From assembly GCF_000473165.1 (NCBI RefSeq), contig NZ_KI421504.1, positions 1,873,437 through 1,937,436 of the forward strand: 64,000 nucleotides of DNA. The letters run 5' to 3'. The translations under genes and the position numbers were made by a program. The notes under the pieces are model-generated. The model was not told the DNA's origin. It saw only the letters and a list, made by a program, of their open reading frames with translations, and made no database searches. Source of the DNA: Leisingera aquimarina DSM 24565 (GTDB lineage Bacteria; Pseudomonadota; Alphaproteobacteria; Rhodobacterales; Rhodobacteraceae). This document shows, piece after piece, positions 16,605-24,428 of the stretch. Position 1 is the first letter of the stretch, and each line of letters begins with the position of its first letter.

Positions 16605-17282
16605 ATGAGTTTTGAACCGCAAATCAACGACGCCGATGTGCAGGCTGTTGTCCAGGCCATGGGCAGCATGCCGGATTCAGCCAGGGTTGCAGAGTTTGTG
16701 CCCGGGCCAGGCATCCAGCGGCTGGAGCTGAAATTCGACATCGAAGCGCTGCAGGAGGCGCTGGAGGAGTGCCTGAAGCGCGAGGCCTTCATGGGCGGCT
16801 TGCAGGACCAGGGCTTTGCCGCGCTGCCGCTGACCCAGCGGCCGGGTCAGACCGAATGGACTGCCAATGACCTGTCGGGCCGCTACTGGCTGCGCGCCGA
16901 CGGCCGCTATGTCGAAGAACCGCGCGAGGATCTTGTGCCGGAGGTGGACTTTTCAGAATTCAATCCGAAGTTCGCAGGCACCTATTTCGAGCATGTGCAT
17001 AAAGAACTGTCCAAGCGTTTCCCGATCGGGCGCACCCGGGTGCTGTCCAAGGGGCTGTACAATTGCAACTCCTGGCACCGGGATCCGGAGCCGCGGCTGC
17101 ATATTCCGGTGGTCTCCAACCCCGGCTCATTGTTTATCGTGAATCATCACGTCACGCATTTGCCCGCGGATGGTTCGGTCTATTTCACCGACACCCGCGG
17201 TTACCACACCGCATTGAACGGCGGAGAAACCCGGCGCGTTCATGTCGTGGCGGCGCTGGCCTATGATCAGGTGACGGAATGA
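16605..17282 (+). CDS. Aspartyl/asparaginyl beta-hydroxylase-like 2OG-Fe(II) oxygenase
   Basis: A 225-aa predicted oxygenase. The C-terminal half has the double-stranded beta-helix pattern: NSWHRDPEPRLHIPV supplies a His-x-Asp-like iron ligand pair and a core strand. GYHTALNGGETRRVHVV supplies the distal His and the Arg that holds 2-oxoglutarate. It should hydroxylate an unactivated carbon, probably of an amino acid or amino-acid side chain. The start at 16605 (MSFEPQ) is used; the frame is open upstream to 16023 but that part overlaps the LysR gene. The stop codon overlaps the next ATG (ATGA), implying coupled translation with the aldolase. Confidence 0.75.
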   Translation: MSFEPQINDADVQAVVQAMGSMPDSARVAEFVPGPGIQRLELKFDIEALQEALEECLKREAFMGGLQDQGFAALPLTQRPGQTEWTANDLSGRYWLRADGRYVEEPREDLVPEVDFSEFNPKFAGTYFEHVHKELSKRFPIGRTRVLSKGLYNCNSWHRDPEPRLHIPVVSNPGSLFIVNHHVTHLPADGSVYFTDTRGYHTALNGGETRRVHVVAALAYDQVTE

Positions 17283-18328
17283 GCCAATACTCAGGGCTTG
17301 CAGGCGCAGGCAGCAATGCCGCCCAATGCGACCTGCGCAGCGATACGGTGACGCGGCCCGATGCGGGCATGATGCGGGCGATCCAGACAGCGGAGCTGGG
17401 CGATGATGTCTATGGCGAAGACCCGCAGGTAAACAGGTTGGAAGCGGTTCTGGCAGAGCGGCTGGGCAAGGAGGCCGCGCTGTTCCTGCCGACCGGCACG
17501 ATGAGCAACCTCGCCGGTCTGCTGGCCTATTGCCAGCGCGGCGAGGAGATCATCGTGGGCGCGGATTATCACATCTATGCCTATGAGGCTGCCGGCGCCT
17601 CGGTTCTGGGCGGCATTGCGCTGTGTCCGGTGCCGGTGCGGAGGGATGGCGCGCTGGATCCTGCGGCGATTGCCGGGGCCGTTAAGGAGGATGACAGCCA
17701 TCTGGCGGTCAGCCGGTTGCTGTCGCTGGAGAACACCCATAACGGACTGGCGGTGCCGCTGACCGATATGGCGGCAGCAGCGCAGGCCGGGCGGGATGCC
17801 GGGCTGTCGGTGCATCTGGATGGCGCGCGGTTCTTCAATGCAACCACGGCGCTGGGGTGCTCCGAAATGGATCTGGCCGGTCTGGCGGACAGCGTCTCAA
17901 TCTGCTTGTCCAAAGGGCTGGGAGCGTCAGCGGGGTCCGTTCTTGCAGGGCCGGGGGATCTGATTGCCAAGGCGCGGCGCTGGCGCAAGATGCTGGGCGG
18001 CGGCATGCGGCAGGCCGGGGTGCTGGCCGCGGCTGGGCTTTATGCGCTGGAGCATAACGTGGCGCGGCTGGCGGAGGATCACGCGCGGGCCGCGGAGTTG
18101 GCCGGGGTGCTGCACAGCCTGGGGACGGGCGAGGTGAGCCAGGCCACAAATATGGTGTTCTTCACACCGGAGGACGGGTGCAATGATGAATTGCGCAGGC
18201 ATCTGGCAGCAGAGGGTGTGGTGATTGGCGGCGGCAGTTCCGGCGCGATCCGCATGGTGCTGCACAAGGACGTCGGTGACGATGCTTTGGACCGCGCGGT
18301 CCAGGGGCTGAAAAGCTTCTACGGCTGA
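17279..18328 (+). CDS. ltaE: Low-specificity L-threonine aldolase-type PLP enzyme
   Basis: A 349-aa fold-type I PLP enzyme that cleaves beta-hydroxy-alpha-amino acids to glycine and an aldehyde. Markers: DLRSDTVTRPDAGM at the start, GDDVYGEDPQVNRLE, FLPTGTMSNLAGLLAYC, SLENTHNG, HLDGARFFNA with the cofactor Asp, and the Schiff-base lysine in ICLSKGLGA. It is translationally coupled to the upstream hydroxylase through ATGA. The pairing suggests the hydroxylase makes the beta-hydroxy amino acid this enzyme splits (inference). Confidence 0.93.
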   Translation: MSQYSGLAGAGSNAAQCDLRSDTVTRPDAGMMRAIQTAELGDDVYGEDPQVNRLEAVLAERLGKEAALFLPTGTMSNLAGLLAYCQRGEEIIVGADYHIYAYEAAGASVLGGIALCPVPVRRDGALDPAAIAGAVKEDDSHLAVSRLLSLENTHNGLAVPLTDMAAAAQAGRDAGLSVHLDGARFFNATTALGCSEMDLAGLADSVSICLSKGLGASAGSVLAGPGDLIAKARRWRKMLGGGMRQAGVLAAAGLYALEHNVARLAEDHARAAELAGVLHSLGTGEVSQATNMVFFTPEDGCNDELRRHLAAEGVVIGGGSSGAIRMVLHKDVGDDALDRAVQGLKSFYG

Positions 18329-18370
18329 CATGCAGAGGCAGGCCGCGCCTGCCCGTGGCGGGCGCGGTCC

Positions 18371-18413
18371 CGGAAAATTCGAATTTTCCGGCCAAAATTC
18401 TTCGAAGAATTTT
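18371..18413. repeat. Two tandem perfect palindromes between convergent genes
   Basis: The palindrome CGGAAAATTCGAATTTTCCG (18371-18390) and the palindrome AAAATTCTTCGAAGAATTTT (18394-18413) are each 20 nt and perfect. They separate ltaE (+) from recR (-) and probably act as a bidirectional terminator. A similar tandem set lies at 29220-29290. Confidence 0.7.
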
Positions 18414-18431
18414 ATGCGCCCGGATGCGCCG

Positions 18432-19031
18432 TCAGATGTCCTTCCGCGCCCTGAGCGCCGCAGAAATGGTGCCGTCATCCAGATAGTCCAGCTCGCCGCC
18501 GATCGGCACGCCCTGTGCCAGCGAGGTGAGCCTGACCTGCCCCTGCAGCTGGTCGGCGATGTAATGGGCAGTTGTCTGGCCGTCGATGGTGGCGTTCAGC
18601 GCCAGGATCACCTCGCTGACACTTTCGGTTGCCACCCGGTCCACGAGCCGGGGAATGCGCAGATCTTCCGGACCCACCGCATCCAGCGCCGACAGGGTGC
18701 CGCCCAGCACATGGTAGCGGCCCTTGAACACCGCCGCCCGTTCCATAGCCCAGAGGTCGGCGACATCCTCAACCACGCACAGCTCGCCATTGGCGCGCTC
18801 GGGGTCGGTGCAAAGCGGGCAGATCTCGCTGGTGCCGATATTGCCGCAGTTGAGGCACTCGCGCGCGGTTGCGGCGACCTCGGTCATCACATCGGCCAGG
18901 GGCGTCAGCAGCAGCGCCCGCTTGCGGATCAGATGCAGCACTGCGCGGCGGGCAGACCGCGGCCCCAGCCCCGGCAGCTTGGCCATCAGGGCAATCAGGT
19001 CTTCGATATCGCTGGTGGAGTTTCTGATCAT
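18432..19031 (-). CDS. recR: Recombination protein RecR
   Basis: A 199-aa RecFOR-pathway protein that helps load RecA at gaps. It has the helix-hairpin-helix ([20 protein letters not shown]), the C4 zinc finger ([16 protein letters not shown]), and a Toprim domain (~80-170, [13 protein letters not shown]). Length is exactly that of the family. The start at 19031 (MIRNSTSD) is used; a longer in-frame extension reads as non-coding. It shares orientation with ybaB and dnaX but a plus-strand GNAT gene intervenes. Confidence 0.96.
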   Translation of the reverse strand: MIRNSTSDIEDLIALMAKLPGLGPRSARRAVLHLIRKRALLLTPLADVMTEVAATARECLNCGNIGTSEICPLCTDPERANGELCVVEDVADLWAMERAAVFKGRYHVLGGTLSALDAVGPEDLRIPRLVDRVATESVSEVILALNATIDGQTTAHYIADQLQGQVRLTSLAQGVPIGGELDYLDDGTISAALRARKDI

Positions 19032-19229
19032 GGCTCGGGCCTTTGTGTGCCGTGCTATATAGGCTGATTGCAGCAGGAAAGCGCAAGGGCAGGGCAGCAA
19101 AATGTTCGGGGTTTGTTTTGCAGCGGCAACTGCCAGGGTATGGGCAATTGAGCTGACGGACGGCAGGGCGTATCTGTAGCAGCACATCCTGCGCGGGCAC
19201 ATCTTGCGCGGGAAAGAAAAGGGGCGGCA

Positions 19230-19721
19230 ATGGAACGGCAGGGCAAAACCCAAAACTCAGTACGCTTCGTCCGGCTGACCGAGATCGCGCCGCTGGAGAT
19301 TGCCCGCCACATGTCAGATCCGCGGATGGCAGAGCACATGCCATTGCTGACAGGTGCCTGGGACGAAGAGGCCGCAAGGGCCTTTGTCGCCGCCAAGGAG
19401 AGATGCTGGCACAAGGACGGGCTGGGCCATTGGGCGTTTGTGCGGCAGGACCGCTATCTCGGCTGGGGAGGGTTTCAGAAAGAGGGGAGCGAGTGGGATT
19501 TCGGGCTTGTTCTGAGGCCCGGTTGCTTTGGCCTTGGTCCGGCCCTTGCGCGGCAGGCGCTGGAGTTTGCCCGCAGCGATCCGCGTATCCCTTATGTGAC
19601 TTTCCTGCTGCCGCCGAAGCGGCGCCATCTGCGCCCGCTGGCGCGGTTGGGCGCGGTACAGGCGGGTGAGGCACTGTGCGGCGGTCAGCGCTTTCTGAAG
19701 TTCCGGCTGGAGACGTGCTGA
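19230..19721 (+). CDS. GNAT family acetyltransferase
   Basis: A 163-aa protein resembling RimJ/RimL-type N-acetyltransferases: [20 protein letters not shown] at the start, [17 protein letters not shown] (strand with the family Gly), then [16 protein letters not shown] in the acetyl-CoA-binding position. The substrate is unknown. It is inserted on the opposite strand between recR and ybaB, genes that are adjacent and co-oriented in most bacteria. Confidence 0.8.
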   Translation: MERQGKTQNSVRFVRLTEIAPLEIARHMSDPRMAEHMPLLTGAWDEEAARAFVAAKERCWHKDGLGHWAFVRQDRYLGWGGFQKEGSEWDFGLVLRPGCFGLGPALARQALEFARSDPRIPYVTFLLPPKRRHLRPLARLGAVQAGEALCGGQRFLKFRLETC

Positions 19722-19751
19722 GGCAGGAAAAGCAGCTGAGGCGCGAAGAAA

Positions 19752-19776
19752 AAGGCGGCTCCTGACGGGCCGCCTT
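19752..19776. terminator. Bidirectional terminator between GNAT gene and ybaB
   Basis: AAGGCGGC/GCCGCCTT stem. On the minus strand it is followed by TTTTTC, serving ybaB. Confidence 0.75.
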
Positions 19777-19799
19777 CTGACTTGCAGAGCTGACAGCGC

Positions 19800-20144
19800 T
19801 TAGAACGGCAGCTTGATATCCTTCGGCAGGCCCATGCTTTCGGTCAGCTTGGCCATCTCTTCCTGCGCCTTTTCCGCGGCCTTGGCCTGGGCGTCCTTGA
19901 TGGCGGCCAGGATCAGGTCTTCGACCACTTCCTTGTCGTCGCCGTTGAAGATTGAAGGATCGATGTCCAGGCCTTTGAGGTCGCCTTTGGCGGACGCGGT
20001 GGCCTTGACCAGGCCGGCGCCGGCCTCGCCGGTCACCATCACATTGTGCAGCTCTTCCTGCATCTGGGCCATTTTGCCCTGCAGTTCCTGTGCCGATTTC
20101 ATCATCTTGGCCATATCGCCAAGACCGCCGAGGCCTTTGAGCAT
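19800..20144 (-). CDS. YbaB/EbfC family nucleoid-associated protein
   Basis: A 114-aa DNA-binding protein that dimerises through a long N-terminal helix (MAKMMKSAQELQGKMAQMQE). The conserved core is VTGEAGAGLVKATASAKGDL. It lies downstream of dnaX, the usual dnaX-ybaB-recR order, with a 256-nt gap to dnaX and its own terminator. The gap holds a GCCCGGCC/GGCCGGGC hairpin at 20244-20263. Confidence 0.95.
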   Translation of the reverse strand: MLKGLGGLGDMAKMMKSAQELQGKMAQMQEELHNVMVTGEAGAGLVKATASAKGDLKGLDIDPSIFNGDDKEVVEDLILAAIKDAQAKAAEKAQEEMAKLTESMGLPKDIKLPF

Positions 20145-20400
20145 CTGTCATCTCCTGAGATTCCGGTTTGAGGCACAGATACGGGTCGCGAGGGCGTGAA
20201 ACAAGGGGAGGATTGCTTCGGCGCAAGAGTTTAGCACACTTCTGCCCGGCCGGCAGGCCGGGCCGCGCCAGACCCTCCTCCTCGGGAGATTGCATTGCAA
20301 GGTTACGACCAGCAGCGCCGGAGCTTTCCGGGCGGCTGCGGTGGCAAAATTAGAGTTGGCGGTTGCCCTCCCAGGCTCGAGCACGGCCTTCTGCGTGTAC
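20145..20400. other. dnaX-ybaB spacer
   Basis: 256 nt with no ORF of gene-like quality. It contains an 8-bp hairpin (GCCCGGCC, GGCA, GGCCGGGC; 20244-20263), possibly an end or processing signal for dnaX mRNA, and presumably the ybaB promoter on the minus strand. Confidence 0.4.
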
Positions 20401-22209
20401 TTACCCGTCCTCAAACGGATCCCATTCGTCCTCCACCTCGGGCAGAGCCTCGGCGGCGACCTCCGCCGCCAGTTCCTCAGCTGTGCGGATGCGGGTGATC
20501 TTCGCCTTGGGGAAGCTCTCCAGCACTGCCTGCACCAGGGGGTGCGCGGTGGCTTTTTCGCGCAGGGCGTTTTCCGCCGCGTCGCGGACCTCGGCAATGG
20601 TCGCTGCGTCGCCGTCGGGTGCGATGGAGACCACCCAGCGCGCACCGGTCCAGTTCTGCAGCGCCGAGCCGAGCCGGGCCGCCAGATCGCGCGGCGCCTG
20701 CGATGACGGGGTGAATTCGATGCGGCCTGGCTGGTAGGACACCAAACGCACGCCGCCTTCGACCTCGACCAGCAGTTTCACGTCGCGGTTGGTGCGGATC
20801 AGTTCGATCACATGCTCAAATGTCGGAAAGCGGGCCAGCGCGGAGCTGACCTGCGGTGCCAGGGCTGTCACCGTGCCGCCGCCGCCATGGGCTACAGGCG
20901 CGCTGCCAGCGGGGCCGCCTTGGGCGCCAGCGGGCGCGCTGCCGCCGAGCGCCTGGCCGCCCATGCCCTGCATCGCCACACCGCCGCCTGGCCCGCCGGG
21001 GCCGGGGGACGGCGGCGGGGGCGTGTCCTGCAGCTTGCGGATCAGCTCCTCCGGGCTGGGCAGATCGGCCACATGGGTGAGCCGGATCACCGCCATCTCG
21101 GCGGCCATCATTGCGTTTGGTGCTGCGGCGACTTCCTCCAGCGCTTTCAGCAGCATCTGCCACATCCGGGTGAGCACCCGCATCGGCAGGTTGCCGGCCA
21201 TAGCCTGGCCGCGGGCGCGCTCATCCGGGCTGACGGTCGGGTCCTCGGCCGCATCCGGCGTGATCTTCACCACCGAAACCCAATGGGTGATCTCGGCCAG
21301 ATCGCGCAGCACCGCCAGCGGGTCGGCGCCTTCAGCATACTGGCCGCTCAGCTCAGTCAGTGCAGCCGCCGCATCTCCGCGCAGGATCATGTCCATCAGA
21401 TCCAGAACCCGGCCCCGGTCGGCCAGCCCCAGCATGGCGCGGACCTGATCGGCAGAGGTTTCGCCGGCGCCATGGGAAATCGCCTGATCCAGCAGCGAGG
21501 TTGCATCCCGCGCCGAGCCTTCGGCGGCCCGGGTGATCAGCGCCAGCGCGTCCTCGGCGATCTGGGCATTTTCGGCGCCGGCAATCTTTTGCAGCAGAGC
21601 GATCATCACTTCGGGTTCAATCCGGCGCAGATCAAACCGCTGGCAGCGTGACAGAACCGTCACTGGCACCTTGCGGATTTCGGTGGTGGCAAAGATGAAC
21701 TTCACATGCGCGGGCGGCTCCTCCAGCGTCTTCAACAGCGCGTTGAAGGCGCTGGTCGACAGCATGTGGACTTCGTCGATGATGTAGATCTTGTAGCGGG
21801 CCGAAGCGGCGCGGTACTGCACGCTATCGATAATCTCGCGGATGTCGTTCACACCAGTGCGCGAGGCCGCGTCCATTTCCATCACGTCGACATGGCGGCC
21901 TTCCATGATCGCAGTACAATGCTCGCATGTGCCGCAAGGGTCGGTGGTGGGGCCGCCCTGGCCGTCGGCGCCGATGCAGTTCATGCCCTTTGCGATGATC
22001 CGCGCGGTGGTGGTTTTACCGGTGCCGCGGATGCCGGTCATGATAAAGGCCTGGGCGATGCGGTCGGCGGCAAAGGCGTTTTTCAGCGTCCGCACCATGG
22101 CGTCCTGCCCCACCAGATCGGCAAAGGTTTCGGGCCGGTATTTGCGGGCCAGAACCTGGTATTGGGATTGGCCGGATGCGCCGGGGGTGCCGCTGGGGGT
22201 ATCGTTCAT
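20401..22209 (-). CDS. dnaX: DNA polymerase III subunits gamma and tau
   Basis: A 602-aa clamp-loader ATPase. The AAA+ domain holds Walker A GIRGTGKTTTARI (~60-72), a zinc-binding cysteine cluster (CIGADG...CGTCEHC), Walker B YIIDEVHMLS, and the SRC arginine-finger motif (LSRCQRFDL). A Pro/Gly-rich linker (~395-450) leads to the tau C-terminal domain that binds the polymerase and helicase. No obvious slippery A-run for programmed frameshifting was seen. It heads the dnaX-ybaB direction. Confidence 0.96.
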   Translation of the reverse strand: MNDTPSGTPGASGQSQYQVLARKYRPETFADLVGQDAMVRTLKNAFAADRIAQAFIMTGIRGTGKTTTARIIAKGMNCIGADGQGGPTTDPCGTCEHCTAIMEGRHVDVMEMDAASRTGVNDIREIIDSVQYRAASARYKIYIIDEVHMLSTSAFNALLKTLEEPPAHVKFIFATTEIRKVPVTVLSRCQRFDLRRIEPEVMIALLQKIAGAENAQIAEDALALITRAAEGSARDATSLLDQAISHGAGETSADQVRAMLGLADRGRVLDLMDMILRGDAAAALTELSGQYAEGADPLAVLRDLAEITHWVSVVKITPDAAEDPTVSPDERARGQAMAGNLPMRVLTRMWQMLLKALEEVAAAPNAMMAAEMAVIRLTHVADLPSPEELIRKLQDTPPPPSPGPGGPGGGVAMQGMGGQALGGSAPAGAQGGPAGSAPVAHGGGGTVTALAPQVSSALARFPTFEHVIELIRTNRDVKLLVEVEGGVRLVSYQPGRIEFTPSSQAPRDLAARLGSALQNWTGARWVVSIAPDGDAATIAEVRDAAENALREKATAHPLVQAVLESFPKAKITRIRTAEELAAEVAAEALPEVEDEWDPFEDG

Positions 22210-22402
22210 GATGTCTCGTGCCGGATTCGGGATGCGGGGCGTCCGCGTTCCGCGCAGGGTATTGAAGCGCGCTGCATTCGTCCACCGGTGATGGGCCGGC
22301 CGAGGGCCGCAAAAGGGCTTTGGGATTGCCTGCTTAGCCGCTAGGCTGCGGAGGCAGGGGACTGCGGGGGAAAGGCAGGAACGCAGCGGCTAAGGAGGCG
22401 GT

Positions 22403-22933
22403 ATGCGATCTGAAGACATCCCGGAACCTGCGGCGCAGGACGGTGCAGCGCCGGCAGGTCTTATTATCCACGCGCTGTCAGCAGGCGGCGGCATTCTGGC
22501 GCTATGCCCGCTGCCCGGGGCGGGCGGCGATTACCGCGGTGACCTGATCCAGATCTATCAATGGAAGCCGGGGCTGGTCATCTCGATGACCACGGAGGCA
22601 GAGCACGCAGCCGCAGGCGTGCCGCGGCTGGGGATTGATCTTCAAAGCATGGCTTGCCGCTGGCTGCACCTGCCGGTGCCGGATTTCCAGGTGCCGCCGC
22701 CCACTGTGGCGGCGAAATGGGCGGCGGCCAGCCGGTCCGCACGGCAGGCGCTGGCAGGCGGCGGCCGGGTGCTGGTGCATTGCAAGGGCGGCTGCGGGCG
22801 TTCCGGCATGGCGGTGCTGCGGCTGATGATCGAATGCGGCGAAGCACCGGCGCAGGCGCTGGCGCGGCTGCGGGCAGTACGGCCTTGTGCCGTGGAGACC
22901 GAGGCGCAGATGGACTGGGCCTGTTCACTGTAG
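22403..22933 (+). CDS. Protein-tyrosine/dual-specificity phosphatase family protein
   Basis: A 176-aa cysteine phosphatase. The P-loop VHCKGGCGRSG (~129-139) contains the C(X)5R catalytic signature with the nucleophilic Cys and phosphate-binding Arg. The upstream LHLPVPDFQVPPP segment supplies the general-acid Asp. The start has GGAGG upstream. Substrate unknown; similar small phosphatases occur widely in alphaproteobacteria. It stands alone, converging on the DUF1636 gene. Confidence 0.85.
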   Translation: MRSEDIPEPAAQDGAAPAGLIIHALSAGGGILALCPLPGAGGDYRGDLIQIYQWKPGLVISMTTEAEHAAAGVPRLGIDLQSMACRWLHLPVPDFQVPPPTVAAKWAAASRSARQALAGGGRVLVHCKGGCGRSGMAVLRLMIECGEAPAQALARLRAVRPCAVETEAQMDWACSL

Positions 22934-23012
22934 AGCGGCCACCAGGGGCGCAACACAACGAGATACTGCACTGCCCGGCGATAAGCCGGGCAGCATTCTT
23001 TAGGTATTCAGT

Positions 23013-23417
23013 TCAAAGCGCCAGCATATGCTCCGTCTGCTGCGCCTCGGCGGTTTTCGGCAGCGCTTCCATCAGCGCGCAGGGGCGGGTGTCCAGCTTG
23101 GAGGCGGCAAAACCGGTGCCGTCACGGCTGAGGATGGCATCGGCAAAGCGGTCCAGCCCGTCGCGCGGCGCCTCTTCACCCACGCCGCAATACAGCCGGA
23201 TCCGGTCATGACCGGCGGCAAACTGCGCCGGGCAGCTGCGCGGGCAGCCGTCCAGAGCGGTGGTGCCGGTGATCTCGAAATCCTCCTGGGTCAGCGGTTT
23301 GGCCTTGGTCATCGCCTCGGCCAGTTTGGTGATCATCCGTTCCGCCGCGGGGCAGGGGCGCCCCAAATGTTTGCAATCTGTTGCCGCATAGAAATGCGTC
23401 TGGTCCGTCCACATCAT
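23013..23417 (-). CDS. DUF1636 putative metal-binding protein under a B12 riboswitch
   Basis: A 134-aa cytoplasmic protein of the DUF1636 family (COG5469-type, predicted metal-binding). Cysteines occur as C15-C22 (CKHLGRPC), DGCPRSCPA and YCGVG, an arrangement resembling thioredoxin-fold 2Fe-2S ferredoxins. A cobalamin riboswitch lies directly upstream in the same orientation, so expression should fall when B12 is sufficient and the role is probably in cobalt or cobalamin metabolism (inference). ATGATG start with GGAGGG ~8 nt upstream. No cob genes are adjacent. Confidence 0.8.
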   Translation of the reverse strand: MMWTDQTHFYAATDCKHLGRPCPAAERMITKLAEAMTKAKPLTQEDFEITGTTALDGCPRSCPAQFAAGHDRIRLYCGVGEEAPRDGLDRFADAILSRDGTGFAASKLDTRPCALMEALPKTAEAQQTEHMLAL

Positions 23418-23428
23418 ATTTGCGCCCT

Positions 23429-23502
23429 CCGCGCGTGGCGCGGGGGTTTAGGGGACAAGAGTTCGGATGAAAGACGGATCACAGCCGCCGCAGCCATCAG
23501 AC
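23429..23502 (-). promoter_or_regulatory. Riboswitch expression platform and Shine-Dalgarno hairpin
   Basis: The 23493-23502 segment is the exact reverse complement of 23538-23547, the 3' edge of the riboswitch, so the two can form a 10-bp helix that competes with riboswitch stem P1. Closer to the gene, CCGCGC/GCGCGG (23443-23429) forms a hairpin that covers the first bases of the GGAGGG ribosome-binding site. No U-tract follows, pointing to translational rather than terminator control. Confidence 0.6.
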
Positions 23503-23540
23503 CCTGTCCGGACACCCCGCCCGGGTTCGAGTTACACGTC

Positions 23541-23736
23541 TGATGGCAGGTCTCCTGACTTGCGGGTCGTCGCTCTCCCGATCCTTCCCGGCCTCTTGTT
23601 GGGCCAGTGGCTCTATCGGGGTCGCTCGCCGCTTACAGTTGCGGGGGCAGCCGCGGAATTGGCCTGTTTATGCGCAGGCCGCACCGTGTTCCCTTTTCAT
23701 CCCGGACACAAGATTCTGTGGCTCGGGAACCATCGA
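23541..23736 (-). ncRNA. Cobalamin riboswitch
   Basis: Read on the minus strand it has the class hallmarks in order: GATGGTTCCCG at the start, GGGATGAAAAGGGAACACGG, the CCCCCGCAACTGTAAGCGG core, GCCACTG, GGGAAGG, and the B12-box-like end GACCCGCAAGTCAGGAGACC. P1 pairs GATGG (23734-23730) with CCATC (23546-23542). The downstream gene is the DUF1636 protein. The upstream tetR gene reads in the same direction. Confidence 0.95.
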
Positions 23737-23767
23737 CACAAGCCGTAGCGGCTGGGTGCCCGAGTCG

Positions 23768-24358
23768 TCAATTGTTTTTCTGCATCTGCAAATACAGCCC
23801 CCGGATCACATCCGAATTCCGCCGCACCCGCGCCAGCTGCCAGCCGCCCTGCAGCAGGATATAGAAATTCTCCGCCGCCGCGCGGGCTTCGTTTTCTACC
23901 AGGCCCAAGCGCTGGCCATGGCGGGTGGTTTCAGTAATCCAGCCCTCGAACAGATGCGCGGCGTGCTGGTGGAACGCCTCGTTCTCCGGCCCTTCGAACA
24001 AGGTAGCCGAAACCGGGCAGCCGCTCCATTTACCCTGTTTGTCAAACAGCTTGGCCAGTTTGTAGCAGACCGTCTTGGCACCATCCCGGAAGGTTGGCGC
24101 CGGGGCGAAAGACGCCTCTATCAGCAGCAGCATCTGCGCTGACGCCCAATCCGCCGCGGCCAGCGCAAGGTCGGATTTGCCGTTTGGGAAATGGTGATAA
24201 AGCGAGCCCTTGGGGGCCCCTGCCTCTGCCAGCAGTTCCGCCAGCCCGGTGCCGCTGTAGCCCTTGTTGCGGAACAGGCGGGCAGCGGCGCGGATCAGCC
24301 GCTCGCGGGTGGGCGGCGGGCTGGTCCCGCCTGTCTCAGCTGTCGTCACGTCAGTCAT
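23768..24358 (-). CDS. TetR family transcriptional regulator
   Basis: A 196-aa repressor. The N-terminal helix-turn-helix (~17-62) has the family pattern TRERLIRAAARLFRNKGYSG...SLYHHFPNGK. The C-terminal ligand domain is of the AcrR/YxaF-like type. It is divergent from the alpha/beta hydrolase gene at 24429, and a 41-bp perfect inverted repeat lies between them, so it most likely represses both. The inducer is unknown. Confidence 0.93.
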   Translation of the reverse strand: MTDVTTAETGGTSPPPTRERLIRAAARLFRNKGYSGTGLAELLAEAGAPKGSLYHHFPNGKSDLALAAADWASAQMLLLIEASFAPAPTFRDGAKTVCYKLAKLFDKQGKWSGCPVSATLFEGPENEAFHQHAAHLFEGWITETTRHGQRLGLVENEARAAAENFYILLQGGWQLARVRRNSDVIRGLYLQMQKNN

Positions 24359-24377
24359 GGCGGCAGCTTGACAGCAT

Positions 24378-24418
24378 TAGACCGATTGGTCCAGATGTGG
24401 GCTGGACCAATCGGTCTA
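24378..24418. promoter_or_regulatory. TetR operator: 16-bp perfect inverted repeat
   Basis: TAGACCGATTGGTCCA (24378-24393) and TGGACCAATCGGTCTA (24403-24418) are perfect complements around a 9-nt spacer. Each arm is itself a near-palindrome (ACC-GATT-GGT), so the site may bind two TetR dimers. It is 20 nt from the tetR start and 11 nt from the hydrolase start. Confidence 0.8.
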
Positions 24419-24428
24419 GGAGGCTGCC

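Noticed and set aside
18769-20295. 508-codon minus-strand frame spanning recR and ybaB
   Set aside because: Overlaps two certain genes in another frame and has Arg/Gln/Pro-rich shadow composition.
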